This document shows, piece by piece, positions 1-9,048 of a DNA stretch of 64,000 nt (position 1 is its first letter; the number at the start of each line of letters is the position of its first letter). Below the pieces are notes generated by a model. That model was not told the origin of the DNA, did not search any database, and saw only the letters and a list, made by a program, of their open reading frames with translations. A program made the translations under genes and the position numbers. The DNA is taken from positions 1,798,001 to 1,862,000 of the forward strand of contig NZ_SGWI01000001.1 of NCBI RefSeq assembly GCF_004519405.1, given 5' to 3'. The stretch is from Pseudomonas sp. BCA17 (GTDB taxonomy: Bacteria; Pseudomonadota; Gammaproteobacteria; Pseudomonadales; Pseudomonadaceae).

Positions 1-171
1 CTGTTTGTCGTACGGGTCGGGGCTGCCGATCACCCGCAACAGCAAGGCGTCGCGCGCGGCGCCCGGCATCTGTGCCGCTTCGGGCAGGTCCTTGAGGCTG
101 AAAAATACGCCCTTGCTGGTACCGCCACGCATGTAAGTGGCCGGGATCTTGATTTGCGCTGCGTGTGCCAT
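1..171 (-). CDS. prpF: PrpF, 2-methylaconitate cis-trans isomerase (N-terminal part)
   Basis: Only the first 57 codons lie in the window; the gene continues past the left edge. The N-terminus has the PrpF/DUF453-like opening with a YMRGGTSKGVFF segment, typical of 2-methylaconitate isomerases with a diaminopimelate-epimerase fold. The ATG at 171 follows an AGGATAACC ribosome site and lies 11 bases after the acnD stop, so it is the next gene of the methylcitrate operon. In the AcnD pathway PrpF isomerises the 2-methylaconitate made by AcnD so that an aconitase can finish the conversion to 2-methylisocitrate. Assignment rests on the N-terminal sequence and the operon position. Confidence 0.85.
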   Translation of the reverse strand, partial: MAHAAQIKIPATYMRGGTSKGVFFSLKDLPEAAQMPGAARDALLLRVIGSPDPYDKQ

Positions 172-182
172 GGTTATCCTCT

Positions 183-2777
183 TCAGGCGGTGGCCGCCGA
201 TTCCAGGAAGTCCTGGGCAAAACGCTGCAACACGCCGCCCGCCTCGTAGATCGACACTTCTTCGGCGGTGTCCAGGCGGCAAGTCACCGGCACTTCGACA
301 CGTTCGCCATTCTTGCGGTTGATCACCAGGGTCAGTTGCGCACGCGGGGTGCGTGCGCCGACCACGTCATAGGTTTCGCTGCCATCGATCTTCAGCGTGT
401 GACGGTCGGTACCCGGCAGGAACTCCAACGGCAGCACGCCCATGCCCACCAGGTTGGTACGGTGGATGCGCTCGAAACCTTCAGCCGCAATCGCTTCCAC
501 ACCGGCCAGGCGCACGCCCTTGGCCGCCCAGTCACGGGATGAACCCTGGCCGTAATCGGCACCGGCAATGATGATCAGCGATTGCTTGCGCTCCATATAG
601 GTTTCGATGGCTTCCCACATCCGCGTGACCTGGCCTTCGGGCTCGATGCGCGCCAGGGAACCCTGCTTGACCTTGCCGTTTTCAACCACCATTTCGTTGA
701 ACAGTTTCGGGTTGGCAAAGGTGGCACGTTGTGCGGTCAGGTGGTCGCCCCTGTGAGTCGCGTAGGAGTTGAAGTCGACTTCCGGCAGGCCCATTTTCGC
801 CAGGTATTCACCCGCGGCGCTGTCGAGCATGATCGCGTTGGAAGGCGACAGGTGGTCGGTGGTGATGTTGTCCGGCAGCACCGCCAGCGGGCGCATGCCC
901 TTGAGCGGTCGCGCCCCGGCCAGCGCGCCTTCCCAGTACGGTGGGCGGCGGATATAGGTGCTCTGCGGGCGCCAGTCATACAGCGGCGCGACTTTCGGGC
1001 CGGTGTCTTCGTGCACGGCAAACATCGGGATGTAGACTTTGCGGAACTGTTCCGGCTTGACGGACGCCTTGACCACCGCGTCGATCTCTTCATCGCTCGG
1101 CCAGATGTCTTGCAGGCGGATTTCCTTGCCGGCGGCATCCAGGCCCAGCACGTCCTTCTCGATATCGAAACGGATGGTGCCGGCAATTGCGTAGGCCACT
1201 ACCAACGGCGGCGAAGCGAGGAAGGCTTGCTTGGCGTACGGGTGAATACGCCCATCGAAGTTGCGGTTACCCGAGAGCACGGCGGTGGCGTACAGGTCGC
1301 GGTCGATGATTTCCTGCTGGATCACCGGGTCGAGCGCGCCGGACATGCCGTTGCAGGTGGTGCAGGCAAACGCCACCACGCCGAAGCCGAGCTTCTCCAG
1401 CTCGTGGTCCAGGCCGGCTTCTTCCAGGTACATGGCCACGGTTTTCGAGCCCGGCGCCAACGAGGATTTGACCCACGGTTTACGGATCAGCCCCAGCTTG
1501 TTGGCGTTGCGCGCCAGCAGGCCGGCAGCGATCACGTTGCGCGGGTTGCTGGTGTTGGTGCAGCTGGTAATGGCCGCGATGATCACCGCGCCGTCGGGCA
1601 TTTGGCCGGGGACTTCTTCCCAGGGGCCGCAAATGCCTTTGGACGCCAGGTCGCGGGTCGCCACGCGAGCATGCGGGTTGCTCGGGCCCGCCATGTTGCG
1701 CACGACACTGGACAGGTCGAAGGTCAGGCCGCGCTCGTATTGCGCACTGCCGAGGTCATCGGCCCACAGGCCGGTGTGGCGGGCGTACTGCTCGACCAGG
1801 GCGACTTGCTCGTCTTCGCGGCCGGTGAGCTTCAGGTAGGCGATAGTCTGTTGGTCGATGTAGAACATCGCCGCCGTGGCGCCGTATTCCGGTGCCATGT
1901 TGGAGATGGTCGCACGGTCGCCCAGGGTGAGTGCCGAAGCCCCTTCGCCGAAGAACTCCAGCCATGCGCCCACGACTTTTTGTTTGCGCAAAAACTCGGT
2001 CAGCGCCAGCACCATGTCGGTGGCGGTGATGCCCGGTTGCAGCTTGCCCGTCAGTTCCACGCCGACGCTTTCCGGCAGGCGCATCCATGAGGCGCGGCCG
2101 AGCATCACGCTCTCTGCTTCCAGGCCGCCGACGCCGATGGCGATCACGCCCAGGGCGTCCACGTGCGGGGTATGACTGTCGGTGCCGACGCAGGTATCAG
2201 GGAAGGCAACACCGTCGCGCACCTGGATCACCGGGGACATTTTCTCCAGGTTGATCTGGTGCATGATGCCGTTGCCTGGCGGGATCACATCGACGTTCTT
2301 GAACGCCTTTTTGGTCCACTCGATAAAGTGGAAACGGTCTTCGTTGCGACGGTCTTCGATGGCGCGGTTTTTCTCGAACGCCTGCGGAACGAAACCACCG
2401 GCTTCGACGGCCAGCGAGTGGTCGACGATCAATTGGGTCGGCACCACCGGGTTAACCTGGGCCGGGTCGCCGCCCTGCTGGGCGATGGCATCACGCAGGC
2501 CGGCAAGGTCTACCAGGGCGGTCTGGCCGAGGATGTCGTGGCACACCACGCGCGCGGGGAACCAGGGGAAGTCGAGGTCGCGCTTGCGTTCGATCAACTG
2601 GCCGAGGGACGCGTTGAGGGTAGCCGGGTCGCAGCGGCGCACCAGGTTCTCGGCGAGTACACGAGAGGTGTACGGCAAGGTGGCGTAAGCGCCGGGCTTG
2701 ATTGCATCGACCGCCGCACGGGCATCGAAGTAATCCAGGCGGCTGCCGGGCAGCGGTTTGCGAAATTCTGTGTTCAT
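183..2777 (-). CDS. acnD: AcnD, Fe/S-dependent 2-methylcitrate dehydratase
   Basis: An 864-residue aconitase-superfamily enzyme. It dehydrates 2-methylcitrate to 2-methylaconitate in propionate catabolism. The cluster ligands are visible as SCTNTSNPRN near residue 405 and CTTCNG near residue 470. The swivel-domain GQGSSRDWAAKG active-site loop lies near residue 740. Length and its place between prpC and prpF fit AcnD, which replaces the cluster-free PrpD in many pseudomonads, rather than housekeeping AcnA. It is transcribed leftward, 167 bases after prpC, with a palindromic repeat in the gap. Confidence 0.93.
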   Translation of the reverse strand: MNTEFRKPLPGSRLDYFDARAAVDAIKPGAYATLPYTSRVLAENLVRRCDPATLNASLGQLIERKRDLDFPWFPARVVCHDILGQTALVDLAGLRDAIAQQGGDPAQVNPVVPTQLIVDHSLAVEAGGFVPQAFEKNRAIEDRRNEDRFHFIEWTKKAFKNVDVIPPGNGIMHQINLEKMSPVIQVRDGVAFPDTCVGTDSHTPHVDALGVIAIGVGGLEAESVMLGRASWMRLPESVGVELTGKLQPGITATDMVLALTEFLRKQKVVGAWLEFFGEGASALTLGDRATISNMAPEYGATAAMFYIDQQTIAYLKLTGREDEQVALVEQYARHTGLWADDLGSAQYERGLTFDLSSVVRNMAGPSNPHARVATRDLASKGICGPWEEVPGQMPDGAVIIAAITSCTNTSNPRNVIAAGLLARNANKLGLIRKPWVKSSLAPGSKTVAMYLEEAGLDHELEKLGFGVVAFACTTCNGMSGALDPVIQQEIIDRDLYATAVLSGNRNFDGRIHPYAKQAFLASPPLVVAYAIAGTIRFDIEKDVLGLDAAGKEIRLQDIWPSDEEIDAVVKASVKPEQFRKVYIPMFAVHEDTGPKVAPLYDWRPQSTYIRRPPYWEGALAGARPLKGMRPLAVLPDNITTDHLSPSNAIMLDSAAGEYLAKMGLPEVDFNSYATHRGDHLTAQRATFANPKLFNEMVVENGKVKQGSLARIEPEGQVTRMWEAIETYMERKQSLIIIAGADYGQGSSRDWAAKGVRLAGVEAIAAEGFERIHRTNLVGMGVLPLEFLPGTDRHTLKIDGSETYDVVGARTPRAQLTLVINRKNGERVEVPVTCRLDTAEEVSIYEAGGVLQRFAQDFLESAATA

Positions 2778-2820
2778 CGTCAGGACTCGGTCACGGTAAG
2801 GTTACGGCGGGAACCCGGCC

Positions 2821-2924
2821 CCTGTAGGCGCGAGCTGGCTCGCGAAGGTCGTCAACGATAACGCTGGCACGCTGAATGAACGCGGCGCCTTGACGTTTTT
2901 CGCGAGCCAGCTCGCTCCTACGGG
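2821..2924. repeat. Long palindromic intergenic repeat of the Pseudomonas type
   Basis: Two nearly perfect inverted arms of about 26 bases (2821-2846 and 2899-2924, built around GCGAGCTGGCTCGCGAA) flank a 52-base centre. Arms of this kind, with a GTCAACGATAACG-like centre, match multi-copy mobile intergenic palindromes of fluorescens-group genomes. The exact repeat family cannot be set from one copy. It lies between prpC and acnD and could fold in the operon mRNA. Confidence 0.75.
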
Positions 2925-2944
2925 AAACCGATAGAGCCAGCCAT

Positions 2945-4072
2945 TCAGCGACGTTCGATTGGCACGAACTTGCGCTGCTCGACGCCGATGTATTCGGCGC
3001 TTGGACGGATGATGCGGTTGTTGGCGCGCTGCTCGAATACATGTGCCGCCCAGCCGGTGAGGCGCGAGCAGACGAAGATCGGGGTGAACAGCTTGGTCGG
3101 GATACCCATGAAGTGGTACGCCGAGGCATGGTAGAAGTCGGCGTTGGGGAACAGTTTCTTCTGCTCCCACATGGTCTTGTCGATGGCTTCGGACACTGGG
3201 AACAACACGGTGTCGCCCACTTCGTCAGCGAGCTTCTTCGACCAGCCCTTGATCACTTCATTACGCGGGTCGCTGTCTTTGTAGATCGCGTGGCCGAAGC
3301 CCATGATCTTGTCCTTGCGCGCCAACATGCCGAGGGTGCCTTCGACGGCGTCCTGCGCTGACGAGAAACGCTCGATCATTTCCATCGCCGCTTCGTTGGC
3401 GCCGCCGTGCAGCGGGCCGCGCAACGAGCCGATGGCCGCCGTGACGCAGGAATACAGGTCGGACAGGGTCGACGCACACACCCGGGCGGTGAAGGTCGAG
3501 GCGTTGAATTCATGCTCCGCGTACAGGATCAGCGACACGTTCATCACTTTGACGTGCAGGTCGCTGGGCTTTTTGTCGTGCAACAGGTGTAGGAAGTGGC
3601 CACCGATGCTCGGCTCGTCCGTCACGCAATTGATGCGTTTGCCGTCGTGGCTGAAGCGATACCAGTAGCACATGATCGCCGGAAAAGCCGCGAGCAGACG
3701 GTCGGTGACATCGCGCTGCACGCTGAAGTCTTTCTCCGGCTCGATATTGCCCAGGAACGAGCAACCGGTGCGCATCACGTCCATCGGGTGGGCGTCGGCG
3801 GGGATGCGTTCCAGCACTTCCTTGAGTGCTTGCGGCAGATCGCGCAGCTTGCTCAGCCTGGCACTGTAGGCGGCCAGTTCGGCTTGGGTCGGCAGCTCGC
3901 CGTACAGCAGCAGGTAGGCGACTTCTTCAAACTGCGCATCGGCGGCCAGTTCGCGCACGTCGTAGCCGCGATAGGTCAGGCCGGCACCGGCCTGGCCCAC
4001 GGTGGACAGTGCGGTCTGCCCGGCGACCTGGCCACGCAGGCCGGCGCCACTCAGTACTTTTGCTTCAGCCAT
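2945..4072 (-). CDS. prpC: PrpC, 2-methylcitrate synthase
   Basis: A 375-residue citrate synthase-family enzyme that condenses propionyl-CoA with oxaloacetate to give 2-methylcitrate. The catalytic histidine regions are HGGANEAAME and the family signature GFGHAIYK. The compact length, about 50 residues shorter than the housekeeping hexameric GltA, fits PrpC. The ATG at 4072 has a GGAGAA ribosome site. It lies 42 bases downstream of prpB in the same operon, so it is expected to be induced together with prpB when propionyl-CoA accumulates. Confidence 0.93.
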   Translation of the reverse strand: MAEAKVLSGAGLRGQVAGQTALSTVGQAGAGLTYRGYDVRELAADAQFEEVAYLLLYGELPTQAELAAYSARLSKLRDLPQALKEVLERIPADAHPMDVMRTGCSFLGNIEPEKDFSVQRDVTDRLLAAFPAIMCYWYRFSHDGKRINCVTDEPSIGGHFLHLLHDKKPSDLHVKVMNVSLILYAEHEFNASTFTARVCASTLSDLYSCVTAAIGSLRGPLHGGANEAAMEMIERFSSAQDAVEGTLGMLARKDKIMGFGHAIYKDSDPRNEVIKGWSKKLADEVGDTVLFPVSEAIDKTMWEQKKLFPNADFYHASAYHFMGIPTKLFTPIFVCSRLTGWAAHVFEQRANNRIIRPSAEYIGVEQRKFVPIERR

Positions 4073-4114
4073 GTTCGTTCTCCAATCTTGAATTTATTAG
4101 GGAGGCGTGCCGCG

Positions 4115-5008
4115 TTACTTTTTCGCGGCAAACAACGCGTCGAGCTTCTGCTCGAAGGTGTGGTAGTCGATGCGATCGTAAAGCTCCATGCGGGTTTGCA
4201 TGGTGTCGATCACGTTCTGTTGGGTGCCGTCGCGACGGATCGCGGTGTAGACGTTCTCGGCGGCCTTGTTCATGGCGCGGAAAGCCGAAAGCGGGTACAG
4301 CACGATGGAAACATCGGCAGATTTCAACTGTTCGGTGGTGTACAGCGGCGTCGCGCCGAACTCGGTAATGTTAGCCAGGATCGGCGCCTTCACACGGGAG
4401 GCGAACAGCTTGTACATCTCAAGCTCGGTGATGGCCTCCGGGAACACCATGTCGGCGCCGGCCTCGATGCAGGCGGCGGCACGCTCCAGGGCGGACTCCA
4501 ATCCTTCCACCGCCAGGGCGTCGGTACGCGCCATGATCACGAAACTGTCGTCGGTGCGCGCATCCACGGCCGCCTTGATGCGGTCGACCATCTCCTGCTG
4601 GGACACGATTTCCTTATTCGGGCGATGACCACAACGCTTGGCGCCGACCTGGTCTTCGATATGGATGGCCGCCGCGCCGAACTTGATCATCGACTTGACG
4701 GTGCGCGCCACGTTGAACGCCGAGGAGCCGAAACCGGTGTCCACGTCCACCAGCAGCGGTAGGTCGCACACGTCGGTGATGCGGCGTACGTCGGTCAGCA
4801 CGTCATCCAGGCCGGTGATCCCCAGGTCCGGCACGCCCAGGGAACCTGCAGCCACCCCGCCACCCGACAGGTAGATCGCCTTGAAGCCGGCGCGCTTGGC
4901 CAGCAGGGCGTGGTTGGCGTTGATCGCGCCGACCACCTGCAAAGGGTGTTCGCTGGCGACCGCGTCACGGAAACGTTGGCCTGGAGTGCTGTTGTTGTTG
5001 GAACTCAT
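4115..5008 (-). CDS. prpB: PrpB, 2-methylisocitrate lyase
   Basis: A 297-residue PEP mutase/isocitrate lyase superfamily protein that splits 2-methylisocitrate into pyruvate and succinate, the last step of the methylcitrate cycle. The family motif KRCGH, with the catalytic cysteine near residue 126, is present. The metal-binding VDVDTGFG segment and the MARTDA strand are also visible. The ATG at 5008 is preceded by GAGGTG. It is the first enzyme gene after the regulator, 11 bases from the prpR stop. Confidence 0.93.
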   Translation of the reverse strand: MSSNNNSTPGQRFRDAVASEHPLQVVGAINANHALLAKRAGFKAIYLSGGGVAAGSLGVPDLGITGLDDVLTDVRRITDVCDLPLLVDVDTGFGSSAFNVARTVKSMIKFGAAAIHIEDQVGAKRCGHRPNKEIVSQQEMVDRIKAAVDARTDDSFVIMARTDALAVEGLESALERAAACIEAGADMVFPEAITELEMYKLFASRVKAPILANITEFGATPLYTTEQLKSADVSIVLYPLSAFRAMNKAAENVYTAIRRDGTQQNVIDTMQTRMELYDRIDYHTFEQKLDALFAAKK

Positions 5009-5019
5009 GACTCACCTCG

Positions 5020-5715
5020 TTAGGGGGCAGTGTCTGGAAAGTGACGGGCGATGTTGCGTTTGGATGCGCCGATATGGCGCCGCATCAACAACTCCGCCAG
5101 TTCACCGTCGCGATCGGCAATCGCGTCAAGAATGCGGTGATGTTCGGCAAACGCCTGGCGTGGACGATTGGGTGTCGCGGAGAACTGGATGCGGTACATG
5201 CGCACCAGTTGGTACAGCTCGCCGCAGAGCATTTGGGTGAGGGTGCGGTTGCCGGCGCCCTGGATGATCCGGTAATGAAAGTCGAAGTCGCCTTCCTGCT
5301 GGTAATAACCGAGGCCGGCCTGGAACGCTTCGTCGCGCTCATGGGTGTGCAGTACCTGGCGCAGCTCCTCGATTTCCGCGTCGGTCATGCGCTCGGCGGC
5401 CAGGCGACAGGCCATGCCTTCGAGGGATTCACGGATTTCGTAGAGTTCGATCAGTTCGGCGTGGCTCAGGGACACCACCCGTGCGCCGACATGCGGCACC
5501 CGCACCAGCAGGCGCTGGCCTTCCAGGCGGTGGATCGCTTCACGCAGCGGGCCACGACTGATGCCGTAGGTGCGGGCCAGTTCCGGCTCGGAAATCTTGC
5601 TGCCGGGGGCGATCTCACCCTTGACGATGGCGGCCTGGATACGCCGGAAGACGTTCTCGGACATGGTCTGGGAATCATCTTGCGCTACCACTGGGGTTTC
5701 CAGCTGCTCCAGCAT
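5020..5715 (-). CDS. prpR: GntR-family (FadR/FCD) regulator of the methylcitrate operon
   Basis: About 231 residues: an N-terminal winged helix (ISEPELARTYGISRGPLREAIHRLEGQRLL) followed by an all-helical FCD ligand domain with metal-binding histidines. The ATG at 5715 is chosen over an in-frame start at 5757 because it has an AAAGGTG ribosome site 8 bases upstream. It heads the prpB-prpC-acnD-prpF operon. A GntR-type activator-sensor at this place is usual in pseudomonads, whereas enterics use a sigma-54-dependent PrpR. The symbol is given by position; the ligand (probably 2-methylcitrate or a relative) is inferred. Confidence 0.85.
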   Translation of the reverse strand: MLEQLETPVVAQDDSQTMSENVFRRIQAAIVKGEIAPGSKISEPELARTYGISRGPLREAIHRLEGQRLLVRVPHVGARVVSLSHAELIELYEIRESLEGMACRLAAERMTDAEIEELRQVLHTHERDEAFQAGLGYYQQEGDFDFHYRIIQGAGNRTLTQMLCGELYQLVRMYRIQFSATPNRPRQAFAEHHRILDAIADRDGELAELLMRRHIGASKRNIARHFPDTAP

Positions 5716-5727
5716 ATTGTCGACACC
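5716..5727. promoter_or_regulatory. Candidate GntR operator overlapping the prpR ribosome site
   Basis: ATTGTCGACACC sits directly against the prpR start codon and covers its ribosome binding site. Its core TGTCGACA (5718-5725) is palindromic and is repeated at 5791-5798. A regulator bound here could limit its own expression. Confidence 0.55.
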
Positions 5728-5788
5728 TTTAAAAGCAATGCCGCAAAAACTAGCCAATCAGACCCTATTAGTCAAAGAATAAATACAC

Positions 5789-5800
5789 ATTGTCGACAAT
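5789..5800. promoter_or_regulatory. Candidate GntR operator upstream of prpR
   Basis: A perfect 12-base palindrome, ATTGTCGACAAT, lies 74 bases upstream of the prpR start. It shares its core with the site at the start codon. It probably lies in or near the prp promoter. Similar palindromes are known for FadR-type GntR regulators of propionate genes. Confidence 0.6.
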
Positions 5801-5987
5801 CGTCTAATAACCCCCGCCACACCTTCCAAGGGCATGGCCGCCTGCCAGCGCTGGCGCCGGAAAAGCATCATGTTAGAATGCCCGCCGCTTTCGCCTGACA
5901 TCACCTGATGAAACGGCGCACGAGGGAGTTTGCGCAGCAATGCCAGTCGCCTTGAATTGAACATCGCACGGCACCGCCTCAGGATTT

Positions 5988-6524
5988 ATGAGACTCAAGC
6001 CCTTCCTTCTATTGATTTGCCTAGTGTGCGTACCGGGTCTTGGCGTAGGCGCCGAGAAGACCGTGTATGGCCTGAACGAATACGCCAAGCTGACCGGCAT
6101 CGACCTGGAAGTGGCGGCCAAACTCGATACAGGCGCCAAGACCGCTTCGCTCAGTGCCCGCGATATCAAGCGCTTCAAGCGCAATGGCGAATCCTGGGTG
6201 CGCTTTTACCTCGCCATCGACACCGCCCATGCCCACCCCATCGAACTGCCCCTGGCCCGCGTCAGCAAGATCAAGCGCCGCGCCGGTGACTACGACCCGG
6301 ATGAGAACAAGCACTACACCGCCCGCCCGGTGATTGCCCTGGATATCTGCATGGGCGCCGCTTTACGCAGCATCGAAGTGAACTTGACTGACCGCAGCGC
6401 ATTCCAATACCCGCTGCTGATCGGCTCCGAAGCCTTGAAACGCTTTGATGCGCTGGTCGACCCCAGTCTCAAATATGCAGCGGGCAAACCTGCCTGCGCC
6501 GCCGACGCTTATACCGCCGAGTAA
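5988..6524 (+). CDS. Secreted retropepsin-like protease (PF05618, 'ATP-dependent zinc protease' family)
   Basis: 178 residues with a cleavable signal peptide (about residues 1-22, ending GVGA). The family's aspartic-protease-like motif LDTGAKTASLSA is near residue 46, and the LIGSEAL segment is near residue 145. Databases call the family zinc proteases, but the DTGA motif and fold point to a retropepsin-like enzyme acting in the periplasm. It heads a rightward operon with an inactive transglutaminase/7TM protein (5 bases downstream) and an ATP-grasp ligase. This trio is recurrent in gamma-proteobacteria and has been linked to osmotic stress. Its substrate is not visible here. Confidence 0.8.
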   Translation: MRLKPFLLLICLVCVPGLGVGAEKTVYGLNEYAKLTGIDLEVAAKLDTGAKTASLSARDIKRFKRNGESWVRFYLAIDTAHAHPIELPLARVSKIKRRAGDYDPDENKHYTARPVIALDICMGAALRSIEVNLTDRSAFQYPLLIGSEALKRFDALVDPSLKYAAGKPACAADAYTAE

Positions 6525-6529
6525 ACCGA

Positions 6530-8062
6530 ATGCGCTCTCTGACCCTGCACCTGAAAATCCTGATCACCATTCTGGTGGTGCTGGGCATTTCGGTTACCGC
6601 CTACCAGATTTTCGTGTTGGGTATCCCCGTGACCGAGGACGCCACCGACGACCTGTGGAACATCGACGCCAAGGTCGAGTTCGTCGCCAGCCCCAAGGAC
6701 CCGGTGAAAATCTCGATGTTCGTGCCGCCGCTGAGCCGCGACTTCGTCAGCCTCAATGAAAGCTTCATCTCGAACAACTATGGGGTGAGCGTCAACCGCA
6801 CCGACGGCAACCGCAAGGTGACCTGGTCGGCACGCCGGGCCAAGGGCAAGCAGACCCTGTATTACCGCCTGGTGCTGACCAAGCGTTACAGCGGCGAAAA
6901 GGTCAAGGTCAAGGGCCCGACCTTCCGCGACAGCATTGCCGTGGACGGCCCGGAAAAAATCGCCGCCGAAGCCTTGCTGGCGCCGATCCGACAGCACTCG
7001 GCCGATGTTGAGACATTTATCGGCGAGGCCATCAAACGCACCAACAACCTCAACGACGATAACGTGAAACTGCTGCTGGCCGGCGATCCGTCGACACCGC
7101 ACAAGGCCCGGATCGTCGAACTGCTGCTGTCGATTGCCCATGTGCCGATCGAAAAGGTGCACACCATCCGCCTGGTGGCTGACCAACCGCAAACGCCTGA
7201 GCTGTGGCTGCGCAGCTTCAATGGCAACGACTGGCTGTACTTCAACCCGGAAACAGGTGAACAGGGTCTGCCGGCCGACCGCCTGCTGTGGTGGACCGGC
7301 GATGAAAACCTGATCACGGTAGAGGGCGGCAAGAAAGCGGCCGTGACCTTCAGCCTGAACAACAGCGAAATGAACGCTATTCGCCTGGCCAAGCTGACCG
7401 ATGAGAACACCGACGCCAACTTCCTCGAATACTCGCTGTACGGCCTGCCGCTGCAAACCCAGCAGACCTTCATGATCATGGTGATGATCCCGATCGGCGT
7501 GCTGGTGATTCTGATCCTGCGCAACCTGATCGGCCTGCAGACCCTGGGCACCTTCACCCCGGTGCTGATCGCCCTGGCGTTCCGCGAGACGCAACTGGGC
7601 TTCGGCATTGTGCTGTTCACGATCATCACGGCGCTGGGCCTGTCCCTCAGGTCGTACCTGGAACACTTGAAATTGCAGATGCTGCCGAGGCTGTCGGTGG
7701 TGCTGACCTTCGTCGTGGTGCTGATTGCGGCCATCAGCCTGTTCAGTCACAAGCTGGGGCTGGAACGCGGGCTGTCGGTCGCGCTGTTCCCGATGGTGAT
7801 TCTGACCATGACCATCGAGCGGCTGTCGATCACCTGGGAAGAACGCGGCGCCAACCATGCGTTTAAAGTGGCGATCGGCACGCTGTTCGCCGCAACCCTG
7901 GCGCACCTGATCATGAGCGTGCCGGAACTGATCTATTTCGTGTTCACCTTCCCGGCGATCCTGTTGATCCTGGTGGGTTTCATGCTGGCCATGGGGCGTT
8001 ATCGCGGTTATCGCCTGACCGAACTGGTGCGCTTCAAGGCATTCCTCAAGGCTGATTCATAA
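6530..8062 (+). CDS. Inactive transglutaminase fused to seven transmembrane helices
   Basis: 510 residues. One N-terminal helix (about 7-28) precedes a periplasmic transglutaminase-like domain (about 40-290) that lacks an obvious Cys-His-Asp triad. A C-terminal block of about seven hydrophobic helices runs from residue 315 to 495. The architecture matches the PF14400 plus PF14402 'inactive transglutaminase, 7TM' family. Its stop overlaps the start of the following ATP-grasp gene by one base, so the two products are probably made together. The domain may bind peptide or glutamyl substrates for its operon partners; that role is inference. Confidence 0.82.
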   Translation: MRSLTLHLKILITILVVLGISVTAYQIFVLGIPVTEDATDDLWNIDAKVEFVASPKDPVKISMFVPPLSRDFVSLNESFISNNYGVSVNRTDGNRKVTWSARRAKGKQTLYYRLVLTKRYSGEKVKVKGPTFRDSIAVDGPEKIAAEALLAPIRQHSADVETFIGEAIKRTNNLNDDNVKLLLAGDPSTPHKARIVELLLSIAHVPIEKVHTIRLVADQPQTPELWLRSFNGNDWLYFNPETGEQGLPADRLLWWTGDENLITVEGGKKAAVTFSLNNSEMNAIRLAKLTDENTDANFLEYSLYGLPLQTQQTFMIMVMIPIGVLVILILRNLIGLQTLGTFTPVLIALAFRETQLGFGIVLFTIITALGLSLRSYLEHLKLQMLPRLSVVLTFVVVLIAAISLFSHKLGLERGLSVALFPMVILTMTIERLSITWEERGANHAFKVAIGTLFAATLAHLIMSVPELIYFVFTFPAILLILVGFMLAMGRYRGYRLTELVRFKAFLKADS

Positions 8063-9048
8063 TGTTCGGCCTCTGGAAAACCTGGAAGGCCCTGGAAGCA
8101 CGGGGAATCATGGGCATCAACCGGCGTAACGCCGACTACGTGCTCAAGTACAACAAGCGCAGCCTGTATCCGGTTGTGGATGACAAGATCCTCACCAAGG
8201 AACGCGCCATCGCTGCCGGCATCCATGTGCCGGAAATGTACGGGATCATTTCCACCGAGAAGGAAATCGACAAACTCGACGAGATCCTCGATGGGCGCAG
8301 CGACTTCGTGATCAAGCCGGCCCAGGGCGCCGGCGGAGACGGCATCCTGGTGGTGGCCGACCGCTTTGAAGGGCGCTACCGCACGGTATCCGGCAAGTTG
8401 CTCAGCCATGAGGAAATCGAACATCAGATTTCCAGCATCCTCACCGGCCTGTACTCCCTGGGCGGCCACCGCGACCGCGCACTGATCGAATACCGCGTAG
8501 TGCCCGACCAAATCTTCAAAAGCATCAGCTACGAAGGCGTGCCGGATATCCGCATCATCGTGCTGATGGGCTACCCGGTCATGGCCATGCTGCGCTTGCC
8601 GACTCGCCAGTCGGGCGGCAAGGCCAACCTGCACCAGGGCGCGATCGGCGTAGGTGTCGACCTGGCGACCGGCGTGACCCTGCGCGGCACCTGGCTGAAC
8701 AACATCATCACCAAACATCCCGATACCACGAATGCAGTGGACGGCGTACAACTGCCCTACTGGGACGGCTTCATGTCACTGGCCGCCAGCTGCTATGAGT
8801 TGTGCGGGCTGGGTTACATCGGCGTGGACATGGTGCTGGACCAGGAAAAAGGCCCGCTGATCCTTGAACTCAATGCCCGGCCTGGGCTGAATATCCAGAT
8901 CGCCAACGACTGCGGGCTGACCCTGCGTACCCATGCGGTAGAAGCGCGGCTGGAAGCATTGAAGTCAGCCGGCGTGGTGGAAACCCCGCAGGAGCGGGTG
9001 CAGTTCGTGCAGGAAATGTTTGGGCATATTCCACCGGTTGAAGGCTAA
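8062..9048 (+). CDS. Alpha-L-glutamate ligase-like ATP-grasp protein
   Basis: 328 residues of the RimK-like ATP-grasp superfamily. Visible features are an ATP-binding segment DFVIKPAQGAGGDGI near residue 88 and the metal-binding pair LILELNARPGLNIQIAN near residue 270. ATP-grasp ligases form amide bonds through acyl phosphates, and this subgroup is always found with the protease and the 7TM pseudo-transglutaminase encoded just upstream. No signal peptide is seen, so it should act in the cytoplasm. Substrate unknown. Confidence 0.82.
   Translation: MFGLWKTWKALEARGIMGINRRNADYVLKYNKRSLYPVVDDKILTKERAIAAGIHVPEMYGIISTEKEIDKLDEILDGRSDFVIKPAQGAGGDGILVVADRFEGRYRTVSGKLLSHEEIEHQISSILTGLYSLGGHRDRALIEYRVVPDQIFKSISYEGVPDIRIIVLMGYPVMAMLRLPTRQSGGKANLHQGAIGVGVDLATGVTLRGTWLNNIITKHPDTTNAVDGVQLPYWDGFMSLAASCYELCGLGYIGVDMVLDQEKGPLILELNARPGLNIQIANDCGLTLRTHAVEARLEALKSAGVVETPQERVQFVQEMFGHIPPVEG

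Noticed and set aside
582..2090. 502-codon open frame opposite acnD
   Set aside because: It is the antisense shadow of a GC-rich conserved gene with clear aconitase motifs.
2821..2924. Insertion sequence between prpC and acnD
   Set aside because: It is only about 104 bases, with no transposase and no target duplication; it fits a palindromic intergenic repeat.
6509..7906. 465-codon open frame opposite the 7TM pseudo-transglutaminase
   Set aside because: Antisense shadow, very rich in Gln and His as expected from GC-rich reverse frames.
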